Of a stretch of DNA of 64,000 nt, positions 57,271-64,000 are shown piece by piece. The stretch is taken from contig OY856188.1 in assembly GCA_963693315.1 (NCBI GenBank), positions 95,661,745-95,725,744 of the forward strand, in the 5' to 3' direction. This stretch comes from Diogma glabrata (Eukaryota; Arthropoda; Insecta; Diptera; Cylindrotomidae). Position numbers and translations under genes: made by a program. Below the pieces are notes generated by a model. That model was not told the DNA's origin, searched no databases, and worked only from the letters and a program-made list of their open reading frames with translations. The first letter of the stretch is position 1; every line of letters starts with the position of its first letter.

Positions 57271-57702
57271 GCATTCGAAGCAGCATATGGAGCAGTCATC
57301 TATCTGAGAGCCGAAGACAAATTGAGTAGCATCAATGTCAACATAATATATGCAAAAAGCAAGGTTGCACCACTGAAGCATATTTATTTACCGCGTTTGG
57401 GAGCAGTTTCAGTTTGTGATCTGGTCAAATTCTGCATAAGTTCATTGCAGTACGATAACATAACGATTCATGCCTGGACCGATTCTATGATCGCGCTGCA
57501 CTGGTTATCTGACGTTCCTAGAAGATGGACTAGTTTTATAGTTAATAGAACATCTCTAATTCTTGATATAATGCCTTACAGCAACTGGGCCCATGTCAAA
57601 TCAGAGCATAACCCAGCTGATCACACCACCCGAGGAGTGAAAAAAACAAGCGATACCAAGCTTAAATCAGTGGTGGAAGGGGCCACCATGCATGGTTATT
57701 GA
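57240..57702 (+). pseudogene. BEL/Pao RNase H
   Basis: The open frame holds LNAFYDAFEAAYGAVIY (Asp is shifted to YDAFE from the family FSDAS), KVAPLKHIYLPRLGA, HAWTDSMIALHWL (second Asp) and HVKSEHNPADHTTRG. The catalytic set is mostly recognisable. A frame shift near 57240 joins it to the RT. Confidence 0.8.
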
Positions 57703-57729
57703 ATTTAGAGAATAGTTGGCCCGGAAAAT

Positions 57730-58668
57730 ATGAAAACAACAGTAACTAGAGATCAAGAAGTATTAGAAGAGTGTACTAAATATGTAAAGGTATTTGTAGA
57801 AACACCAAAGCCAGAAACCATAGTTGCGCAGCTGATAGCAAAGTATTCGTCATTGTTTAAACTGCGTAAGGTCATGGTATACATACTACGATTCAGTAGA
57901 CTCAAACAAACGGGTCATGTGTTGAACCTAGGTGGTGTTATCAATCCCTCAGAGTTACGTGAAGCAGAAACCATGTCAAGCATCTTGGCTGGTAAATCAC
58001 TATCAACAAGTCATTATTTGTCCTCATTAGGTCCACTCATTGATGATAATGGCTTATTACGAATTGGAGGGCGGTTAAATCATTCCCAATTTAGCTATGC
58101 GGTAAAACATCCAGTCATCTTGCCAAAAGATCATTTAATCAATATCTTAATCATGCCGGAAATTCAAGTATGTAATCTTCATGCAGTTAATTCACTCGTT
58201 TTGACTGCAGTCAGACAACAATATTGAATGATCGGTGCCCGTTGCACGATAAAACGATATATTAAGACTTGTGTAACCTGCATTCGTCATCGTGGAAAAA
58301 AATGAAACCAAAAATGGGTAACTTACCAGAAAAGCGTTTTACCATCAATAGACCGTTTTTGAAAACAGGCCTGGACTATGCCGGACCAATAGTTATCAAA
58401 ACAAGCAAACGGAAATCCGCTCCAACTGAAAAAGCTTATATTGCATTGTTTGTGTATCTGTGTGTTAAAGGCGGCTCACTTGTTGGTATTATATAGCCTG
58501 CAGACAGAATCATTTTTGACCCCGCTTAAGAGATTTGTATCGCGTAGAGGAGTTTCGGAAGAAATTTGGTGCGACAACGGTTATCGCGAATCCTGAACTA
58601 CAAACACTGTGGCAACAATTAGTCAATCAACAACAAAATTCATCAATATCCACTCTCTCCCCAAGAAG
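57730..58668 (+). pseudogene. BEL/Pao integrase, N-terminal part
   Basis: 57730-58227 holds the linker and the zinc-binding HHCC start (HPVILPKDHLINILIM, NLHAVNSLVLTAVRQQY). After a TGA at 58225-58227, in the position of a usual Trp codon, comes CTIKRYIKTCVTCIRH. Then MGNLPEKRF and KTGLDYAGPIVIK follow, carrying the first catalytic Asp (58370-58400). The second Asp region reads EEIWCDNG (58558-58580). Homology stops near 58665 where a large transposon begins, and resumes at 63050. Confidence 0.8.
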
Positions 58669-59691
58669 ACAAAATTGGTGTTGAACACTTCTCTAGCACT
58701 TCGACGTAACACCAAAATTAGTGCGCACACCTATATATTTTAGTGCTCATTACTATGTGTTTTTTTCAAAAGGGCAAATAATTCGCACTTGTTTAAGCTC
58801 CGCCCACAATTTTGAATAGATCGCGCACCGTTTGAGTGGTGTTAGAGTAGTGCTCGAGTAGTGCGTAACACCTTAAGTGCTGATTTGCGCACATCTTGGT
58901 GTAGTGCTGGAGTTGTGCATGAGTAGTGCGCAACACTGAGCCTGCGCACTTAAGTGCGCAATACGATACCTTAAGTGCACACGAAAAGAAAAGGCGGTAA
59001 AAATAATTGTTGAAATATGAAAAAAAAATAATTTTTTGCTGATTTTGTTCCCCATTTTTTTTCATTACTTTTTCATTACTTTTTGTCATTACTTTTTTTC
59101 ATTATTTTTTTTAATAATTTTTTTTATTGCCCTTCAAATGTCCGTGGAATCTCGGTTCTAATATTTATAGAAAGCAGCTGTATATTTTTCTGTGAATGAA
59201 ACTTGATTGGTATTAAATATCCGATATATATTACTATGACTGTGTACTTACCTCTCGCGTAGAATGCCCATGTTAACTGCCTGATGTATATGACAATACG
59301 CTATTGTATATATACAAAAGTATGACATTTTTAATTCTAGCGAATTATAAGATGCGATGCCGAAACACAAAACATATGCGGTGCAACGTGAGCACTATTA
59401 GTGCAGTTCCCATATAATCATTAGCACTGCTGGTGCCCAAGTGAGCACCAATGGTGCTAATGATTAAACGTGAAATACACTTATAGTGCCCGCGTCAACC
59501 GCGCAAACTCAGTTTGGTGTGTTTTTTTTTCATTTCATTTCATTTCATTTTTTATTTAGTATGCTTTGTGGTTCTATTTTGTGGAAGGACTATTTTAAGT
59601 GGTTCTAACATGTGGAGGACTATTTTAAAACTTTGATTAAGATGCTGGTCGTACTAATTTTCCGACTGCGAAAAAAAAGCAAGGTAGCTGA

Positions 59692-59940
59692 CACGAAGAC
59701 GATGGCGAAGACGACGATGACGACAATGACGACGTCCTCGAAGAAGAAGACAACGACGATAGCGAAGCCATGGCCGCCCTCGCGTGCAGCAAGGTTTCTG
59801 CTTCTGAGTTTAAGAAGCAGGTTAATAAAAGAAATAACTCACTTGGGCGACTCGTTAAGGTACCACCAAACGAAGAGGCGAGCGGCGATGGAACACCATC
59901 ACTACCAGCAACGACATCAGCAGCAGAAACTACCACATAA
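59692..59940 (+). CDS. Acidic ORF or exon within the transposon, unknown function
   Basis: 82 codons open after a TGA at 59689-59691, with no ATG at the start, so it may be a terminal exon. It begins with an Asp/Glu run (HEDDGEDDDDDNDD), then SEAMAALACSKVSASEFKK and a Pro/Thr/Ala tail to TAA. The other long frame over this DNA (59612-59965, Thr/Lys-rich) is its shadow. A second acidic fragment (SISSSDENDGS) lies at 60160-60190. CACTA elements often carry a second gene; this could be a relic of one. Confidence 0.35.
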   Translation, partial: HEDDGEDDDDDNDDVLEEEDNDDSEAMAALACSKVSASEFKKQVNKRNNSLGRLVKVPPNEEASGDGTPSLPATTSAAETTT

Positions 59941-60628
59941 AACCAAAGTGAACAAGATAAAATAACACATTTTCACTATATTTTTACGAAATAAAATTTG
60001 TGTTTTCGTTTATTTCAACCATAAAATCACTGCGTGTTGTTATTGCTATTTTTATGCACGTGATATTGTCTTTATTTCTTGTGAAATAATAGATTTTGCT
60101 ACAACGTTTTGGCCTCTGGTGACGATAAAAGTGCGTCCGAATGTCCGGACCCAGTGTCCTGTTCCATTTCGTCGTCAGATGAAAATGACGGATCCTATGT
60201 ACAAAGCCGATTATATGGCACCATTAATCATATTTCTGCTTGCGAGTAAAATATGCATCGTACGTATATTATATATTGTATACATACCACATGCGACTGC
60301 ACCACTGCATTAATTTTCACAAATACAGTACCCAGATCAGCTGGGTGGGCATAATATACGAATACATTTATTAATTGTTGCGACAAGCGGCCAGTGAATG
60401 GGTAAATATCACCAATTTTTTTCCTCTGCAAAGGAATAACTTGATGGGTAGCTCTCCATTTTTGACTTCGCTGCTGCACTACTGAATATCAAATGAATAA
60501 ATGGGCCAGCCGATTGCCATCGAGAAGATGAATAAATAAGAGAATTCCAAAATCGTTTCTTTATTTATATAAAAACATGCATGTGTAGTAAAATATAAGC
60601 GATACAACGAATGCAGCAAACAACAAAT

Positions 60629-62477
60629 TCATTCTATTGTGTGCAATAAAGGAAAAAACAAAAGTCTGGGATTGTCAATACATTGAATCGCTACCATTTT
60701 GCATTGTATCATGTCTAGAGAATAAGTTAACGGTTTATTTTGTTCCAACACTCCAGCAACATAGATGTTCAATTTAGATGACAAGAATGGTGTTTTAAAA
60801 AAATTGTCTGTCAATATTAAACTTCTGCCAACGATATAAAAAATGCCATCTTTGCATATCGCGTGATTAAATTTTACAATTGTGTTGGACTTTGTTAGAA
60901 ACCATTGATCTGTTGGTTTGTTATTTAGCAAAAAATGGTGTAGCTCAATTTTTAAATAACGATCGTTATAAAACGGATATTTTAACGTTGGAAATAGTTT
61001 CTGGGGTGTTGCTTTTGTTATACGATGTTGTTGCAACTCTTGAAGGCGCTTTGCAACCTGCGATAATGGCAATCGTCCATGTCGCAACATTGACTTAATC
61101 CCAAACAATGCATTTTCAAATGGATAGCTGCTTATCGACGACGAAATTCCAAATTTTTTCACATCATCGACAACATGCACAAGATTGTGTATATTGCTTG
61201 TCACCAATGCACATCCGTAAAGTGATTTAAACTGCTCAATATAATTAACAAACATTTTATGCGCTTGATTTAAATGCACGGAATACATTTGCGAGAAACA
61301 GAGAGTTGCTGCGCCGAACAGAAAAGAAAATGGTGGTAATAATTGTGGGGTAAATATTGTTTAAGCAAAACTGGCCCAAGATAATGCAAGAAGGTTCTGT
61401 ATTCGGTGCCTTTCCAGTATGCCACTTCGTCCAAGCCTCTCAAAGCTCGATGGAATTCGCGGGGCATTTTAATTAAAATGCAGTCGCAACCATTGTGACA
61501 TCTCGATTATGTGTGCAGTGGACCACTTGCATTTTTTTGTTATTTTGCCTTCGCGCCAAATTGTTAAACAACGCCGCATAACATCCAAATCAAGCAGATG
61601 CAAAGAGTCTGCTACTATAACGTCTTCCATCATATTTATTGGCAGTTGCAGGAAGGACGAATCTCTCTTGTGATGCTCTTCGTCAGTTTTTGCTCGAAAT
61701 CCTTCATCTGTTCTTTTTCCGGCGATTGTGTATGGGAAATAGGTGCATTTTCTCAAATCGGAGTATTTGCCCATTGTTGTACATATAAGACACCCATGAA
61801 ACCCATTGAAATTAACAACACCTATTTGAAATGCAAAAAAACAGAACATATATGGAATGGATCAGATAGCTTGAGCTTCGAAATAATGGCAAACCATCAA
61901 TGTTCACATTTAATGAAATGCACATTGGTCCATTGATGGTGTCGAAACACTGCCGAAGACAATTTTGGAGGGCATTGTGCCAGTATTTTTCACCGCCTAC
62001 CCCAGATGTTGTGATTATCCCCTTTGAATTGCAATCAATCAACGTTCTTGGATCGGAAGGTACACTCCCTTCATTTCGACGATTCACAATTTTCAAAAGT
62101 TCTCTCAATGAGTCGTGAGTGACTTTGTGCTTCAGAGCCCATGCGCGTAAGCTGCCATTCATTTCTGCATTTAATCACGCAGTTGTTGAGAGGGATCTAT
62201 CGCATTCATTTTCTGAGTCGGACTGCAATTCTAGGCACCAAGCATTTTCACCATCATCACTGCCACTGTCGCTATCGCTGCTTACGTCGAGTGTATGATT
62301 CGATGATGATGAGTCGACATTATTGTTATGTGCAACATCCTGAGACGAACTTGCAACGCCAACAATGTTTCCCTCATTCACATTTTGGCGCAACAACCGC
62401 TTAAATAATGCTTTTCTCTTCCTATAATAATGACCCGTCACCTGCACTTTTCGCCACTTTTCTTTTAATCCGCTCAT
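60629..62477 (-). pseudogene. TNP2-like transposase, broken
   Basis: In order on the minus strand: 62477-62175 starts MSGLKEKWRKVQVTGHYYRK with a Ser/Asp-rich stretch. An in-frame TGA near 62175 precedes RAWALKHKVTHDSL, LPLFRSSS and SLNVNIDG (62162-61812). 61849-61469 has GFHGCLICTTMGKY (zinc-binding His/Cys), KRTDEGF, EEHH and ADSLHLLDLDVMRRCL. 61467-61270 has MPREFHRALRGL and YWKGTEYRTFLHYLGP. 61288-60629 has NIHNLVHVVDDVKKFG and SYPFENALFGIKSM. This is the tnp2/DUF4218-like family in animals. A segment of about 100 residues between LPLFRSSS and the zinc region is missing, and two further shifts occur. Confidence 0.65.
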
Positions 62478-62627
62478 TTTGCAAAAAACAACACAGAAAC
62501 AAACAAAATCACACGTTTAGAATACGCACATAACATATAATATGCCAAATAAACGTCACATAAAGCCGATGACTAATAGAGCGATGACGCATAACATTAT
62601 TATATTTGGTGTTAACACAACACTTTA

Positions 62628-62925
62628 AGTGTCAAATTTTTGTGCACTTATAGTGCAGTGCCGAACACTTCTCCAGCACTACCATCCAGCACCACATTTT
62701 TGCGCACTTATAGTGTACTGCAGAACACTTCTCCAGCACTGCCATCGCAGCACCACATTTTTGCGCACTAATAGTGTAGTGCAGAACACTTCTCCAGCAC
62801 TACCATCCCAGCACCACATATTTGCGCACTTATAGTGTAGTGCCGAACACTTCTCCAGCACTAACATCGCCGCACTAAATTTTTCCGCACTTCTGGTGTA
62901 GTGCAGAACACTACTCCATCACTTC
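62628..62925. repeat. Subterminal tandem repeat, five copies of 60-61 bp
   Basis: The block CTTCTCCAGCACT recurs at 62668, 62728, 62789 and 62850, with a diverged fifth copy at 62910. Each unit also has TTTTTGCGCACTTATAGTG. Such arrays are transposase-binding regions in CACTA elements (family knowledge). Confidence 0.8.
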
Positions 62926-63039
62926 AGTGCCGCACCTTGGTGCTAGAGAAAGATTCAGCACTTCTTCCACACCTTTTTCCGCACCATGCGATTTTTCGAA
63001 ATTTTGAACACCTATTTTTGGTGCGCGGCACTTCAAATT

Positions 63040-63600
63040 GTTTGTCGGGTCGTTACAGCAAACGTAAAATTTCATTGGATTCCTCCCCGAGCACATAATT
63101 TCGGAGGCTTATGGGAATCGACCGTAAAATCAGTCAGGTATCATTTAAAACGGATCATGAATCTCAGTTTCACGTACGAGGAGCCTACTACTGTTATCAC
63201 GCAAATCGAGTCCATTCTCAATTCCCGCCCGTTATGCAAAATCGATGATGATCCGGAAAATCTACTAATTGACACCAGGCCATTTCCTCATTGGTCTGCC
63301 ATTAATTAGCATACCAGAACCAAACTTAACCAGTAAACCAATGAACATTGGTCAAAAGACTATTTAACATCTTTACAGCATCGCTATAAGTGGAACACTA
63401 CATCCCAACAGCAAAGTATCAATGGTATTGAATTAATCCAGGATGAAAACGCCCATTCTTGTCAATGGCTATTTGGCCGCATCATCAATATCCATCTAGG
63501 AACTGACGGCATTGTGCGTGTTGTCACAGTCAAAACCACCTAAAGTGAGCTAAAGGTGCCAGTTTATAAACTTGTAAAAATTCCTTTTAACGCATTATAA
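63040..63600 (+). pseudogene. BEL/Pao integrase, C-terminal part
   Basis: It resumes with VKFHWIPPRAHNFGGLWEST (63065-63125), which contains the last catalytic Glu. FTYEEPTTVITQIESILNSR and the start of a PFPHWSAIN segment with stops follow. LQHRYKWN, CQWLFGRI and GTDGIVRVVTVKTT (63370-63540) match the BEL C-terminal DUF5641 domain. It ends at about 63600. Confidence 0.8.
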
Positions 63601-63895
63601 CCTGAACCAACAAAGCTATTTGGAATAAAGCAAACAAGTTTTTGTTAATTACTTATCATTCTTTTGTTTATCATAAAATACACACCAAATACTTACCTAT
63701 TTTTCTTTTCTTTATTAGATTCAATACACACCAAATTTCAATTTTCAAGGCGAGTTAAACCGCCAGAAAAGGTTAAACACATGAAGGTTTGACGGAGAAA
63801 ACGCCGTAAGACTTTAAAGAAAAAGCAACATAAATTGTCTGGTCATTAAAAATGTAAAATCACTTAAGAAACAAGTTCCTTAAGGCACTGGAGTA
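63601..63895 (+). other. BEL 3' untranslated region
   Basis: Non-coding. It lies between the pol end and the right LTR start. A purine-leaning AAGGCACTGGAG just before 63896 is a weak polypurine-tract candidate. Confidence 0.45.
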
Positions 63896-64000
63896 TGTTT
63901 GTGAACTTTGTGAAAACAAACAAAATATAATAAGCAAATAATCATGAAAGTAGCTACAGAACGTGGCTGATTGTTGAAAGCCCAGAGGTCACCTCCGTCA
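63896..64000 (+). repeat. Right LTR of the BEL/Pao element, cut by the window end
   Basis: TGTTTGTGAACTTTGTG to the last base matches 52950-53055 with scattered differences. This fixes the outer limits of the BEL element. Confidence 0.8.

Larger units (their letters stand above)
58670..63030 (-). mobile_element. CACTA/TNP2-like DNA transposon inside the BEL integrase
   Basis: About 4.36 kb separates two halves of one integrase domain. Both ends are rich in GTGCGCA, AGTGCTGGAG and GAACACTTCTCC motifs in opposite orientation: 58670-58985 on the left, 62620-63020 on the right. TIR-like CAAAATTGGTGTTGAACAC (58668) faces a GAACACCTATTTTTGG near 63010. Subterminal repeat arrays are characteristic of CACTA-type elements. 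I could not fix the exact ends or a 3-bp duplication. The DNA is less AT-rich than its host element. Confidence 0.65.

Noticed and set aside
59612..59965. Thr/Lys-rich 117-codon protein
   Set aside because: It is a shadow of the acidic frame over the same DNA, whose composition is more protein-like.
61598..61936. Plus-strand 112-codon frame
   Set aside because: It lies antisense to the TNP2-like transposase relic and has no domain.

Overview
The window looks like transposon-dense, AT-rich intergenic DNA from an insect-like animal genome. I found no host protein-coding gene, rRNA, canonical tRNA or CRISPR array. The animal (probably insect) assignment is an inference. It rests on intact Ty3/Gypsy and decayed BEL/Pao retrotransposons, three Penelope-like (PLE) fragments, hAT and CACTA/TNP2-like transposons, a LINE with an RNase H domain, and long (AT)n tracts. 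The species cannot be named from the sequence.

Layout. 1-4.2 kb: a 5'-truncated PLE with inverted terminal copies, carrying a terminal-inverted-repeat (TIR) element inside its endonuclease domain, which itself carries a smaller one. 4.2-4.8 kb: a 146-bp tandem repeat into which the PLE inserted. 4.7-16.25 kb and 22.75-29.28 kb: two copies (A and B) of one segmental duplication. Each holds an LTR-flanked relic that keeps only the integrase GPY/F tail, a minisatellite-rich element (E-family), and several MITEs. 16.25-18.1 kb: a broken hAT transposase. 18.1-19.4 kb: a tandem duplication of about 625 bp. 21.0-22.6 kb: a satellite of about 61-bp monomers in higher-order order. 29.4-30.0 kb: a large fold-back element. 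30-34 kb and 36-40.5 kb: AT-rich DNA containing a diverged paralogous non-coding block. 34.2-36.1 kb: a LINE fragment interrupted by a hAT-type MITE with an 8-bp target duplication. 40.6-42.0 kb: a third PLE fragment abutting 447 bp of (AT)n. 42.07-43.52 kb: a long-TIR element with TA target duplication. 45.8-52.4 kb: a structurally complete Gypsy element on the minus strand, with equal-length LTRs, a 4-bp target duplication, and intact gag and pol. 52.95 kb to the end: a degenerate BEL/Pao element on the plus strand. It has a LINE 3' end inside or beside its left LTR, and a roughly 4.3-kb CACTA/TNP2-like transposon splits its integrase.

How it works together. The only unit that looks able to act is the Gypsy element. 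Its Gag and Pol are joined by a textbook -1 frameshift signal: an in-register GGGAAAC, a 6-nt spacer and a 10-bp stem-loop. The rest is a stratified insertion record whose order can be read from junctions and target duplications. The most unusual signals are the frameshift cassette, hammerhead-ribozyme-like motifs next to all three PLE fragments, the GPY/F-tail LTR relics, the satellite higher-order structure, and two recent long hairpins (45-bp perfect arms; about 240-bp arms).
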